Source: Anaeromicrobium sediminis
Lineage (GTDB): Bacteria > Bacillota > Clostridia > Peptostreptococcales > Thermotaleaceae
Direction: 5' to 3'
NCBI RefSeq assembly: GCF_002270055.1
Contig: NZ_NIBG01000007.1
Location: 124,001-188,000, forward strand
Length of the DNA: 64,000 nucleotides
Shown here piece by piece: positions 45,398 through 54,513 of this stretch; position 1 is the stretch's first letter, and every line of letters begins with the position of its first letter. The notes under the pieces were generated by a model. The model was not told the DNA's origin. It searched no databases and saw nothing but the letters and a program-made list of their open reading frames with translations. A program made the position numbers and the translations under genes.

Positions 45398-46141
45398 TTA
45401 GATTGATTTATTTATTAATAATTTAAATACTTCTAATTGCTTCCTATGAACCTTTGACATCATTTCAGGATGCCATTGTACTCCTAGCACAAACTTATAA
45501 CCCTTATGCTCTATTGCTTCTATTATATTGTCACTGGCCCAAGCAATCTTTTTTATGCCTTTTCCTAACTTCTTTAATGATTGATGATGAACACTGTTAA
45601 CCCATATTTCTTTTTGACCAAATGCCTCATATAAACTGCTATCTTCTACTATTTTTATCTTGTGACTTACTTCATATCTAGGTAATATGTTAGACATATG
45701 TTTCAAATCTGTATCCAATTGACTATATATGTCTTGATATAGATTTCCTCCAAAGTGTACATTAATCAATTGACAACCTCTACAAATTCCTAATATAGGT
45801 TTATCTCTTTTTAATACGGCTTTTAATAATTTCAGTTCAAACATATCCCTTTTGGTATTGATATGATCTATATTTTTATGGAGTTCTTCATCATAATGTT
45901 TTGGATGTATATCAGATCCTCCTGTAAATAAAAATCCATCCATCTTATCTACTATGGCTTCTATGTAATCATCATCCATAATAAGTGGAATAGCTACAGG
46001 AATTCCTCCAGCCCTCTTAACACATTCTGAATAATCCATAGTACTCATTAGCATATTTTGATCAACCATTCCCCTTACCCTTCCATTTAAATGTTCATGA
46101 GCATTAACATGATATGTAGTCAATCCTATAGTAGGCTTCAT
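45398..46141 (-). CDS. Class I glutamine amidotransferase-like (peptidase C26) hydrolase
   Basis: About 247 residues of the PuuD/gamma-glutamyl-GABA hydrolase type. The nucleophile Cys sits in PILGICRGCQLINVHFGG near residue 115, and the His and Glu of the triad are in GVQWHPE near 225. GFLFTGGSDIHP is the usual third motif. It should hydrolyse gamma-glutamyl amides. The substrate is unknown, as no polyamine genes are near. GAGGTGG precedes the ATG at 46141, preferred to the GTG at 46153. Confidence 0.88.
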   Translation of the reverse strand: MKPTIGLTTYHVNAHEHLNGRVRGMVDQNMLMSTMDYSECVKRAGGIPVAIPLIMDDDYIEAIVDKMDGFLFTGGSDIHPKHYDEELHKNIDHINTKRDMFELKLLKAVLKRDKPILGICRGCQLINVHFGGNLYQDIYSQLDTDLKHMSNILPRYEVSHKIKIVEDSSLYEAFGQKEIWVNSVHHQSLKKLGKGIKKIAWASDNIIEAIEHKGYKFVLGVQWHPEMMSKVHRKQLEVFKLLINKSI

Positions 46142-46233
46142 ATACAATCCCACCTCTTTATCCTTTTATTATGCTATATTAGACTATCAAAAATAATATG
46201 CCCTTTTTATTTATGATTCCCTAATAAAACAAA

Positions 46234-46262
46234 AAAACATGGACAAATTAATCCATGTTTTT
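46234..46262. terminator. Intrinsic terminator of the rRNA methyltransferase gene
   Basis: AAAACATGGA and TCCATGTTTT pair around CAAATTAA, with T runs on both strands. Confidence 0.8.
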
Positions 46263-46265
46263 AGC

Positions 46266-47462
46266 TTATTTTAACTTTTTAATAAAAGCTACCTTTAAAT
46301 AATTACCCTCTTTAAAGTTTTTATTTACTCTGAAATCTGAAGGTAGGGAGAATTGTTCTAATATTTTATATTTTCCCTTCATTTCTTTAAATGCAGTTTC
46401 TATAAATCCTTTAAACTTTTTCATATCAAAGGTACTACAATTGGTAGATGCCACTATTACTCCATTATTCTCTGTTATGGCTATGGCTTCCTTTAATAAA
46501 TCCTTGTAATCCTTTGACGCACTAAATTTAAACTTTTTAGATTTTGCAAAGCTTGGTGGATCTAGGATTACCATATCAAATTTCAATTCCTTTTTAACAG
46601 CATATTTAAAATAGTTAAATACATCTTCTACTACTATGTCTTCAGCTTCATAATCTATATTATTTATGGAAAAATGCTCTATGGTCTTACTTAAACTCCT
46701 ATTAGCCAAATCCACACTAGTAGTTTTTTTAGCTCCCCCTAGGGCTGCAAATATGGAAAATGCCCCCGTATAAGAAAAAGTATTAAGAACAGTCTTTCCC
46801 TTTGCATATTTATCCCTAATAGTCCTTCTCACATCCCTTTGGTCTAAAAACACTCCTACCATGGCTCCCTCATTAAGGTATATAGCAAAATTTACACCAT
46901 TTTCCTTAACTATAATAGGATTTTCTGCCTTTTCACCCATTACAAAATCATTATCTTCTATGTATTTACCTGATGTATCAAATCTCTTCTTTTCATATAT
47001 TCCTTTAAATTCAACTAATTTCTTTAAAGAATTTATTACTTCATCTCTAAACTTATATATTCCTTTACTATACCAATTTATAAGATAGTACCCATCAAAA
47101 TATTCAACAGTAAAGCCTCCAATTCCATCTCCTTCTCCATTGAATACCCTAAATGCCGTAGTATTTTTACTACTATAAAAGGATACCCTTTTATTTAAAG
47201 CTGATACTAGTTTCTTTTCAAAGAATTTAATATCTATCTTTTCATTTTCCTTAGTAGTTAAAACCCAACCTAGCCCTTTGTTTTGTTTTCCGTAATATCC
47301 TCTTCCTATAAACTTGTTTTTTTCTGTCACAAGCTTTATTATTTCACCTTCATTTTTCAAATCATTTCCATTTATTAATGCTTCCTTAAAAATTAATGGA
47401 TATCCATTTTTAAATTTGTCTGCAAATTTTGATTTAACTTTTAATATAATTTCTCTGCTCAT
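46266..47462 (-). CDS. Class I SAM-dependent rRNA methyltransferase (RlmI-like)
   Basis: A 398-residue protein with an N-terminal PUA domain (about 1-80) and a Rossmann methyltransferase (about 170-398). GVFLDQRDVRRTI, VLNTFSYTGAFSIFAALGGA (SAM-binding loop) and DMVILDPPSFAKSK are typical of RlmI/RlmK-type 23S rRNA m5C methyltransferases, and the later STNCSTFD supplies a candidate catalytic Cys. Length and domain order match. Single gene; GATAGGATGGAATT precedes the ATG. Confidence 0.88.
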   Translation of the reverse strand: MSREIILKVKSKFADKFKNGYPLIFKEALINGNDLKNEGEIIKLVTEKNKFIGRGYYGKQNKGLGWVLTTKENEKIDIKFFEKKLVSALNKRVSFYSSKNTTAFRVFNGEGDGIGGFTVEYFDGYYLINWYSKGIYKFRDEVINSLKKLVEFKGIYEKKRFDTSGKYIEDNDFVMGEKAENPIIVKENGVNFAIYLNEGAMVGVFLDQRDVRRTIRDKYAKGKTVLNTFSYTGAFSIFAALGGAKKTTSVDLANRSLSKTIEHFSINNIDYEAEDIVVEDVFNYFKYAVKKELKFDMVILDPPSFAKSKKFKFSASKDYKDLLKEAIAITENNGVIVASTNCSTFDMKKFKGFIETAFKEMKGKYKILEQFSLPSDFRVNKNFKEGNYLKVAFIKKLK

Positions 47463-47542
47463 AATTCCATCCTATCTATTCTTTTTCAATACCTACTATT
47501 ATATCTATTTTATCCCAAATTGCCTATATGTTATTTTATAAT

Positions 47543-48088
47543 TTAATTTTCTTCAGAATAAATTTCTTTTCCATCTTCTAACAAACTAATTTTTTTAATA
47601 ATTCTATTAGTTCCTCTCCTAGATATATTATCTATTAAAACCCCTTCTCCATTAAGGGATATTTGAATTCCTATGGGATCATTTTCTCCCTTTTCATGAA
47701 AATCAATCCTCACATCTGTAGCTCTTTTTAATAATTCTTCATCTAATATGAATACAACAAAATGGGTACGGTCCATATCCTTGAATTGAAAATATATTAA
47801 TTTATCTTCTTTATCTTCTGGTACAACCGTGTCCACGTTTATATATTTAATTTCTTTATTTTCCTTATTTAATATGAATCTTGCTACTCCTCGTTCTTTT
47901 TTTCTTTTAAAAAGAGTAATTCTACTATGTACTAATTCTACTTCACTTATACTAGTCATTTTATTTTCATCTAAATAATCATATATCTGTGTTTCAATAT
48001 CCCTATTATCTTTAAAAGTATTTTCAGAACTGACTCCACAAGATGTAAATAATACTACCATACAAAATAATAAAACTATTTTTTTCAC
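47543..48088 (-). CDS. Small lipoprotein of unknown function
   Basis: About 181 residues. A signal peptide with lipobox LFTSCG near residue 17 leads into an exported domain of mixed strand and helix. AAAGGAACA precedes a GTG at 48088; the longer frame to 48148 would run into the acetyltransferase gene and lacks a signal peptide at its start. It follows the acetyltransferase gene by 38 bp and may be cotranscribed. No family recognised. Confidence 0.65.
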   Translation of the reverse strand: MKKIVLLFCMVVLFTSCGVSSENTFKDNRDIETQIYDYLDENKMTSISEVELVHSRITLFKRKKERGVARFILNKENKEIKYINVDTVVPEDKEDKLIYFQFKDMDRTHFVVFILDEELLKRATDVRIDFHEKGENDPIGIQISLNGEGVLIDNISRRGTNRIIKKISLLEDGKEIYSEEN

Positions 48089-48126
48089 TGTTCCTTTCAA
48101 ATAACATTCACTCCCATATGACCATA

Positions 48127-48630
48127 TTAATTTTTTTCTAATATCCATTTATAAAACTTTTCATCTTCCTCATACAAGTCCATTCCTACCTTTAAAAGTA
48201 CCCTTTGAGAAGGCACATTATGTTTTTGTGTAACTGCAAATACGGATTTTGTCTCTTCCTGTTCAAATGCCCATTTAATAATAGTATTTAGTGCCTCTGT
48301 CATATAGGATTTCCCTCTATATTCTTCTTCCATGCCATACCCAACTTCTATCTTACCATCCTTATCTGGTATATGCTTAAATCCTACCCTTCCTACGACA
48401 CGATTTTCTTCTTTCAATATTATTTGCCAGTAGGTGTAGAACAGATAGTTTTTAGGATCTTTTTTTATATTATTTATTTTTATTTTATATACAATTCTCA
48501 TGAGATTGCTTAGTTGTCCATTAGATTTCAGTCCAGCTTTTCTTTCTACCAATTCCTTATCTACAAGACTATTCTCTAATTCCTTTAAAGTTAGTGGTAC
48601 TAATCTTAATCTATGTGAATTCAATTCCAT
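48127..48630 (-). CDS. RimJ/RimL-like GNAT N-acetyltransferase
   Basis: About 167 residues. The fold begins LNSHRLRLVPLTLKEL. RVVGRVGFKHIPDKDGKIEVGYGMEEEYRGKSYMTEAL covers strands 4-5 and the acetyl-CoA loop, and KHNVPSQRVLLKVGM is the usual last helix. RimJ/RimL-type enzymes acetylate protein N-termini or small amines; the substrate is unknown. The ATG at 48630 is preferred to a TTG one codon upstream. Confidence 0.82.
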   Translation of the reverse strand: MELNSHRLRLVPLTLKELENSLVDKELVERKAGLKSNGQLSNLMRIVYKIKINNIKKDPKNYLFYTYWQIILKEENRVVGRVGFKHIPDKDGKIEVGYGMEEEYRGKSYMTEALNTIIKWAFEQEETKSVFAVTQKHNVPSQRVLLKVGMDLYEEDEKFYKWILEKN

Positions 48631-48828
48631 CAATAGGCCACCTACTTTCCCCTTAATAATCTTTCATATTTAACCCCAAATAAATTATATTATAAAAAAG
48701 TCTTTATTATAAAGATTTTTTGGAAAATGTTCCATTGAAATTTTAGTATATAATAAATTAGGATTTTTTACACACACCAGGTTTTTCGGTATAATTTGGA
48801 TAAAGTGATTTTATAGGAGGTATTTAAC

Positions 48829-49449
48829 TTGGGCTTAATTCCATTATTTATATCTGTAATTATTTATTCAATACAAGGTCTTTCTAGAAGTTTACAACGA
48901 TATATGGGATACTACTTAATAGAGGATTCTCCCCTTGTTACAGCTTTATTTGCACTAATTGTAACATTGTTTCAATTCGAGAAGCTCATTACTGACCCTA
49001 GTGATTTCAGTTCTGTAGACTACAGATTTTTACTAGGATTTGTAGTTATTATGGCATTAGTCACTATATCTAATCGCCTTAGGGTAAAAACACTTCGCAT
49101 ATATAATATACCTAAAGATATAGTCATAGATATATTAAATGAAAATTTTAAAAAGCATAAATTAAATTTAGTTAGGGATAATGATACTTATTCATCCTAT
49201 AAAGTAGATGACACTAATATTAATTTTAAATTAGATGATAGTATGCTTGTTGGAGATGGTTTAGTTCTTCGACTAAATGGATATAAGGAAATATTAGATT
49301 TCCATAGCTTTTGGGATAATTTAAAATATGACTTAGAAAATGAACTATCACCTGAAGATAATAATATTAATCCATCAGAATTAATATTATCACTTATAGG
49401 ATTATTTATTATAGTTTATTTTTCTTATGCTATAAACTTTGGAATATAA
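48829..49449 (+). CDS. Uncharacterised membrane protein
   Basis: A 206-residue protein with about three membrane segments in the first 85 residues. A soluble part of about 100 residues follows (DIVIDILNENFKKHKLNLV), and a last membrane segment (LSLIGLFIIVYFSYAI). AGGAGG lies 8 nt before a TTG start. No family recognised. Its own terminator follows at 49514. Confidence 0.65.
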   Translation: MGLIPLFISVIIYSIQGLSRSLQRYMGYYLIEDSPLVTALFALIVTLFQFEKLITDPSDFSSVDYRFLLGFVVIMALVTISNRLRVKTLRIYNIPKDIVIDILNENFKKHKLNLVRDNDTYSSYKVDDTNINFKLDDSMLVGDGLVLRLNGYKEILDFHSFWDNLKYDLENELSPEDNNINPSELILSLIGLFIIVYFSYAINFGI

Positions 49450-49513
49450 TATAAAAAATACTATTCTACATTAATAAAATGAGGATAGGCCCATTGAAAA
49501 GTAAAGTAATCAT

Positions 49514-49545
49514 AATCTTTTATCTATTAGATAAAAGATTTTTTT
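49514..49545 (+). terminator. Intrinsic terminator of the 206-residue membrane protein gene
   Basis: AATCTTTTATC and GATAAAAGATT pair perfectly around TATTA and are followed by TTTTT. Confidence 0.88.
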
Positions 49546-49663
49546 ATTGGATAAAAAACCTAATGATTTAACTGACCTTTGTCATACATTTATAAAGTAT
49601 ATATAAGTAACAAAATTGGTAAAATAAAAATGACATTTTAGAACAAACAAGGGCGGTATAATA

Positions 49664-50167
49664 ATGCATATAATCGTTTCTCTTTTATTTATGATAGTTG
49701 CTTTCAAGTGGGGAGATTTGAAAAATTGGAAATTATATTATCCTACAATCTTATATTTTGCTATTGGTGATTTGGCCTATAACTTTTTAACATGTAATAA
49801 TCCCCTTTGGATATATGAGTCTCCAATTTTTACACACACATTTAGTGATTTACTAGTACTATCTATAGCTTTTCCTTCTTTTGTTTTAGTTTTTTTACCA
49901 CATTATCCGGATGGATTTATGAATCAAATAATTTATATAGGAATCTGTGTGTTTATTTGTTCAATATTAGAGTATATTTCCTATTCTCTAGGTTACTTTT
50001 CTTATCACAATGGATGGAGTATTTGGTGGTCAGCTATACTTTATTGTATTGCTTTCCCCCTATTGATTCTTCACTATAAAAAACCCCTTTTGGTTTGGCC
50101 TATATCCATTGTATTAGCTCTTGGTACTTTATTATTATTTGATATACCTTTAAAAATCTTAAAGTAG
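49664..50167 (+). CDS. CBO0543-like multi-span membrane protein
   Basis: A 167-residue protein with five predicted membrane segments. It has the features of the CBO0543 family of clostridial and bacillar membrane proteins: KWGDLKNWKLYYPTILYFAIGD near the start and the acidic and Trp-rich helix NGWSIWWSAILY. Function is unknown. GGGCGG is a weak ribosome binding site. It forms a pair with the next gene, which has the same layout. Confidence 0.7.
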   Translation: MHIIVSLLFMIVAFKWGDLKNWKLYYPTILYFAIGDLAYNFLTCNNPLWIYESPIFTHTFSDLLVLSIAFPSFVLVFLPHYPDGFMNQIIYIGICVFICSILEYISYSLGYFSYHNGWSIWWSAILYCIAFPLLILHYKKPLLVWPISIVLALGTLLLFDIPLKILK

Positions 50168-50214
50168 AGCTTTTAGACAACAGGATATAATAAATAATTG
50201 TATGGAGGTTAATA

Positions 50215-50781
50215 ATGAACAGTCAATATCCTTCTTGGGAGCATATAGTAGAACTTCGCATAAAGTTAAGAGATGCCAATTTATCATATTGGTTTCATCA
50301 TGATTTGTTTTCATTCGGCTGGTGGATAATTGTGTTTTTAACTATAGCTCCTTGGATAATATGGTGGAAGCTTGTGAATAAATCACGACTAACAGAAATA
50401 TTGTTATATGGATCTTTTATATCAATATTAACAACAGTCTTAGATGTACTTGGTGCTACTTTTGTTCTTTGGGGATATCCTACTATGTTAGAGCCAGGAG
50501 TACCGCCTATGGTTCCTGCTAATTTGTCAGTTTTCCCTGTAGGTTATATGTTATTATATCAATATTTCCCCAAATGGATAAAATTTTTAATTGCTGCTAC
50601 AGGCATGTCTTTTATCTTTTCTTTTATTGGAGAACCTGTTTTGGCATGGTTAAATATATATGAGAATAATAATTGGAAATCTATATATTCTTTTCCTATT
50701 TATATAATAATTGCACTATTCTTTAAATACATAATTGAAAGAATCATATCAAGACAGAGAATTGAACAAATTAAGAAATAA
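50215..50781 (+). CDS. CBO0543-like multi-span membrane protein
   Basis: A 188-residue protein with five to six membrane segments, starting after a soluble N-terminal helix (SWEHIVELRIKLRD). FVLWGYPTMLEPGVPPMVPANLSVFPVGY is split here into shorter family-typical parts such as LEPGVPPMVP and ANLSVFPVGYMLLYQY. Similar layout to the upstream gene, 47 bp away, with TGGAGG before the ATG. Function unknown. Confidence 0.7.
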   Translation: MNSQYPSWEHIVELRIKLRDANLSYWFHHDLFSFGWWIIVFLTIAPWIIWWKLVNKSRLTEILLYGSFISILTTVLDVLGATFVLWGYPTMLEPGVPPMVPANLSVFPVGYMLLYQYFPKWIKFLIAATGMSFIFSFIGEPVLAWLNIYENNNWKSIYSFPIYIIIALFFKYIIERIISRQRIEQIKK

Positions 50782-50801
50782 ATATTTAAACATTCCAAGA
50801 A

Positions 50802-50850
50802 AAATACGTTAGAAATTAGGAATCAGATTCCATTTCTAACGTATTTTTTG
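50802..50850 (+). terminator. Intrinsic terminator after the membrane protein pair
   Basis: ATACGTTAGAAAT and ATTTCTAACGTAT pair, continued by GGAATC and GATTCC, and end in TTTTTT. Confidence 0.9.
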
Positions 50851-50881
50851 TCTTAGGTCTAGTTGGTTTTCCCAAGAAGTT

Positions 50882-50910
50882 TTACACAAATATGTTTTTA
50901 TTTTGTGTAA
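50882..50910 (+). promoter_or_regulatory. 9-bp inverted repeat upstream of the sensor kinase gene
   Basis: TTACACAAA and TTTGTGTAA are perfect reverse complements separated by 11 bp, about 37 bp before the TATAAT at 50947. The position suits a repressor or activator site; the protein is unknown. Confidence 0.5.
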
Positions 50911-50946
50911 CTAGAAATTTATTGAAGTGTTTTGGTACTATTATAG

Positions 50947-50952
50947 TATAAT
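50947..50952 (+). promoter_or_regulatory. -10 box of the two-component operon
   Basis: A perfect TATAAT lies 44 bp before the preferred TTG start of the kinase gene. A -35 box is weak (TTGAAG about 19 bp upstream). Its position argues against starts at 50927 or 50954. Confidence 0.5.
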
Positions 50953-50995
50953 AATGAAAAAAGATAATAATAAAACTGAATTGAGGAGTGATACT

Positions 50996-52303
50996 TTGGA
51001 TGTTATTAAAGCAAATCGACGGAAAATTGAAAATATATTTGCCATGTGCATTTTAACAGTTTTCATGGGGCAAATCTATATAAGCCCTTATACTTACGGT
51101 TTTAGGTTATCTTTAGCTGTTGTTGTATTGTCTTTATTTCTATTATATTTTAAGGATTATAACGAACTTCTTATTTGCACATTGGTAGGATTTTTAATGT
51201 TTGCCTTTAGGGGTATGATTACATATCTAAGTAGCGGCAACTTAACTTTAAGCGATGTGGCCATGATATATATACCTGTAATTGCCTTCTATATCCCCTT
51301 TGGATTACTCTTTCGTCTATTAGAAGTACGAGCCATGTCTAATAGACCCCTTAATTTCATGCTGAGTCTATGGGTTTGTGATTCCTTTTCAAACTTAATT
51401 GAAGCCTGCTTTCGTAAGGTTTGGACATCAGGCCCCTTTGATAAGATTGTTATGGCCATCATCATAATGGGAGGGTTAAGAACCATTGTGACTTATATGG
51501 TTTATTGGTTGAGTAATTACTATGTGAGTCGATTTAAAATAGATCAAAAAGAAAAGTATTATAAAGAACTAGTCCTATTTACATCACGATTAAAAACAGA
51601 ACTTTTTTTCTTAAAGAAATCAAGAAGCGAAATAGAAAGCACAGTATCCTTCCTCCATGAATATTATCAGAAGGTCAATGACCCAGATTTAAAGGGACCA
51701 CTTCTTAAAATTGCAAAGGATATACATGAGGTAAAAAAGGATTATCTTCGAGTTATAGCTGGTATGGAATCGGCTTTTACTATGAAAAGTCCAATTAACT
51801 ATATGAGTAATAGGGATATACTCTTTATCATTAAAGATAACATGGTTAAAATTGCACAAAAGCAACATAAGAAAATAATTGTAACAGTTGACTATAATAC
51901 TTTATTTACCTTAAAGGAATATTATCCAATTATATCTATCTTAAATAATTTAACCATTAATAGCATAGATGCAATTCATAACTATGGACATGTTTATATT
52001 GATTGTCTTTACACAGATGATTTAATTAGATTTAGGGTTAAAGATAATGGAGTAGGTATAAGAGAAGATAAATTAGATGCCATATTTGGAGCTGGATACT
52101 CAACTAAATATGATAAAGTCACAGGAGAAATGTCTAGTGGTATTGGTTTAACACATGTGGAACAAATTGTAAAAAAACATTTTGAAGGTCATATTAGTGT
52201 AAGGTCTGAGTTAGGTAATTTTACAGAATTTATTGTGGAAATACCTTATGTAAAAGTTGGTGGAGGTCTATCAAATGATACATTCAATTTACGTTGTAGA
52301 TGA
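50996..52303 (+). CDS. GlnK-like membrane sensor histidine kinase
   Basis: About 435 residues. Six or so membrane segments in the first 180 residues, then a coiled linker and a GHKL ATPase domain (NNLTINSIDAIHNYG as N box, VKDNGVGI as G1, SSGIGLTHVEQIV as G2). The partner regulator is of the YcbB/GlnL type, and the layout matches Bacillus GlnK-GlnL, which senses glutamine. The usual phospho-acceptor region is divergent (SFLHEYYQKV). TTGAGGAG lies 8 nt before the TTG at 50996; longer frames start upstream of or within the promoter. The regulator gene overlaps its end. Confidence 0.8.
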   Translation: MDVIKANRRKIENIFAMCILTVFMGQIYISPYTYGFRLSLAVVVLSLFLLYFKDYNELLICTLVGFLMFAFRGMITYLSSGNLTLSDVAMIYIPVIAFYIPFGLLFRLLEVRAMSNRPLNFMLSLWVCDSFSNLIEACFRKVWTSGPFDKIVMAIIIMGGLRTIVTYMVYWLSNYYVSRFKIDQKEKYYKELVLFTSRLKTELFFLKKSRSEIESTVSFLHEYYQKVNDPDLKGPLLKIAKDIHEVKKDYLRVIAGMESAFTMKSPINYMSNRDILFIIKDNMVKIAQKQHKKIIVTVDYNTLFTLKEYYPIISILNNLTINSIDAIHNYGHVYIDCLYTDDLIRFRVKDNGVGIREDKLDAIFGAGYSTKYDKVTGEMSSGIGLTHVEQIVKKHFEGHISVRSELGNFTEFIVEIPYVKVGGGLSNDTFNLRCR

Positions 52304-53141
52304 TGATATAAGTATAGTAAATGTTTTAAATAACTTAATAGATGAACATTACCCAGGCTCCTTTACTGGCATGGCCACTACAGGTAATAAAGCAATAGAA
52401 GAAATAATTAAACTTAAACCAGATATTGTTTTGCTTGATTACCTACTTCCCGATAAGGATGGTCTTGAAGTCATTAGAGAAATTCAAAGTGTATATTTAC
52501 CTGTAATTATTATGATTTCAGAGGTTTCTGATAAAAATATGATTGCAAAGGCATATAATAATCATATTGAATTTTTTATTAATAAGCCTATAAATGTTAT
52601 AGAAGTCATGGCCGTAATAAACAAGGCTAAAAAATATTTAATGATGGAAAATACTATAGATTACTTTAGGGAAGCATTTACAAACCTTAATTATTTATCA
52701 ACCTTTGAATCTAGAAAAAGACCTATTAGTAGGCATGAAAAAATCAAAAGGCTTTATAGTAAGTTAGGTATTATAGGAGAAAGTGGTTGTGAAGATCTTA
52801 TTAATGCTCTTATGTGGGTTCTTGAGTTAAATGGTAATAAATATAGGCTTTCAGATATGTACAAATCCCTTGTGGAAAATCCTGAGGATAAAAGTCAGTT
52901 ATATGCAATTGAGCAACGGATACGGCGTACTATTACAAAGGCATTTAACACTATGGCTTCCCTTGGTGTGGAAGATTATCTAAATCCCGTCTTTGAAAAT
53001 TACAGTGCTCAAATATTTGATTTTAATGAATTACGTAAACAGATGAATTATTTAAAAGGTCGATCCCAGGAACAAGGAAAAATTAATATAAGAAAATTCA
53101 TTGAAAGCAGTATTGTAATCTTAAATAATGTGTGTGAATAA
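52275..53141 (+). CDS. GlnL-like response regulator (receiver plus YcbB domain)
   Basis: About 288 residues. The receiver domain (1-120) has YVVDDDISIV and the acceptor Asp in VLLDYLLPDKDG. The C-terminal part (about 130-285) is of the YcbB type found in Bacillus GlnL, with AIEQRIRRTITKAFNTMASLG as the probable DNA-binding helix region. GGAGG precedes the ATG at 52275, inside the kinase gene. It likely controls the symporter and racemase downstream. Confidence 0.85.
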   Translation: MIHSIYVVDDDISIVNVLNNLIDEHYPGSFTGMATTGNKAIEEIIKLKPDIVLLDYLLPDKDGLEVIREIQSVYLPVIIMISEVSDKNMIAKAYNNHIEFFINKPINVIEVMAVINKAKKYLMMENTIDYFREAFTNLNYLSTFESRKRPISRHEKIKRLYSKLGIIGESGCEDLINALMWVLELNGNKYRLSDMYKSLVENPEDKSQLYAIEQRIRRTITKAFNTMASLGVEDYLNPVFENYSAQIFDFNELRKQMNYLKGRSQEQGKINIRKFIESSIVILNNVCE

Positions 53142-53183
53142 ACAAAATTTAAAATAGTCAGAAAATAATAAGTCTGTAGTAGT

Positions 53184-53203
53184 CTTTTTCTGTCTTTTTC
53201 CGT
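53184..53203 (+). promoter_or_regulatory. Tandem 10-bp direct repeats upstream of the symporter gene
   Basis: CTTTTTCTGT and CTTTTTCCGT follow each other directly, one helical turn apart, about 70 bp before the symporter start and just upstream of a TATAAT. Tandem repeats one turn apart suit binding by a dimeric regulator such as the GlnL-like protein; the link is inferred. Confidence 0.5.
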
Positions 53204-53270
53204 CTGAAAGAATGTATTTTTATATTAACAAAATATAATAGACAAAAAATATTTAGAAGGGAATGAAGAT

Positions 53271-54503
53271 ATGAAAAAAATGAAATTAACTACGAAAATC
53301 TTTCTTGGACTTATTATTGGTATTCTTGTTGGTTTATTAATGCAAGGTACACCAGATGTGGCTCAGACATACATAAAGCCATTTGGTACGTTATTCATTA
53401 ACATGATTAAAATGATTATTGTACCATTAGTATTTTCATCACTAATTGTAGGTGCTGCAAGTATTGGAGACGTAAAATCTCTTGGTAGAATTGGTGGAAA
53501 AACGGTTATTTATTATTTAGTAACAACAGCTGTTGCCGTTTCTATTGGATTATTTTTAGGTAAAGTAATGAACCCAGGTGCTGGACTCACTATTCCTGTA
53601 GGCGCAGAACAGGCTGCTAAAGAAGCTCCTTCCGTTGTTTCTACATTACTTAATATTATTCCTAAAAATCCTCTAAAGGGATTAGTTGATGGAAATATAC
53701 TTCAAGTTATTACTTTTGCTTTATTCTTAGGTGTGGGATGTACTGCCGTTTCGGAGGATAAATCTAAACCTTTTGTTAACTTCTTTGATAGTCTTGCAGA
53801 AATCATGTATAAGATTACAGCCTTTATTATGGAACTTGCTCCTTATGGAATCTTTGCATTAATTGTTCCTGTAGTATCTCAATATGGAATAGATGTATTA
53901 AAACCACTTAGTATGGTAATTTTAGCAGTTTATATTGGTTGTGTATTACATGCAGTTTTAGTATATTCAACAGCTGTAAAAATCTTTGCCAATATAAGCC
54001 CAATAAAATTCTTTAAGGGAATTGCCCCAGCTGCAATTACAGCCTTTAGTACAACAAGTTCATCAGGAACACTACCTGTAACAATTAAATCAACTCGTGA
54101 AAATTTAGGAGTTTCAGAAAAAATCACAAGTTTCGTTCTTCCTTTAGGCGCCACTATAAATATGGATGGTACAGCGTTATATCAAGGTGTATGTGCACTA
54201 TTTATAGCACAAGTATATGGAGTAGAATTAACCCTTGCTCAAATGGCAACTATCATATTAACTGCCACATTAGGTTCTATCGGAACAGCTGGCGTACCTG
54301 GTGGTGGATTCATAATGTTAACTCTTGTATTACAGTCAGTAGGATTACCTCTTGAAGGTCTTGTTCTAATTGCAGGTATTGATAGAATACTAGATATGGC
54401 AAGAACATCTGTTAATGTAATAGGTGACGCATCATGTGCAGTAGTTGTTGCATCTACAGAAAACAACTTAGAACCTACTAGTTCTGAAATATCTAGTAAG
54501 TAA
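53271..54503 (+). CDS. Sodium or proton:glutamate/dicarboxylate symporter (DAACS family)
   Basis: A 410-residue protein with the eight-helix, two-hairpin layout of GltP/GltT-type carriers. Hairpin 1 carries the Ser-rich AFSTTSSSGTLPVT (near 260). TM7 carries GATINMDGTALYQG (the NMDGT motif). Hairpin 2 is GSIGTAGVPGGGFIML and TM8 has DRILDMARTSVNVIGD with the substrate-binding Arg or Asn. It imports acidic amino acids or C4-dicarboxylates. It sits between its likely regulator and a racemase for the same kind of substrate. Confidence 0.93.
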   Translation: MKKMKLTTKIFLGLIIGILVGLLMQGTPDVAQTYIKPFGTLFINMIKMIIVPLVFSSLIVGAASIGDVKSLGRIGGKTVIYYLVTTAVAVSIGLFLGKVMNPGAGLTIPVGAEQAAKEAPSVVSTLLNIIPKNPLKGLVDGNILQVITFALFLGVGCTAVSEDKSKPFVNFFDSLAEIMYKITAFIMELAPYGIFALIVPVVSQYGIDVLKPLSMVILAVYIGCVLHAVLVYSTAVKIFANISPIKFFKGIAPAAITAFSTTSSSGTLPVTIKSTRENLGVSEKITSFVLPLGATINMDGTALYQGVCALFIAQVYGVELTLAQMATIILTATLGSIGTAGVPGGGFIMLTLVLQSVGLPLEGLVLIAGIDRILDMARTSVNVIGDASCAVVVASTENNLEPTSSEISSK

Positions 54504-54513
54504 TGGTGATCCT

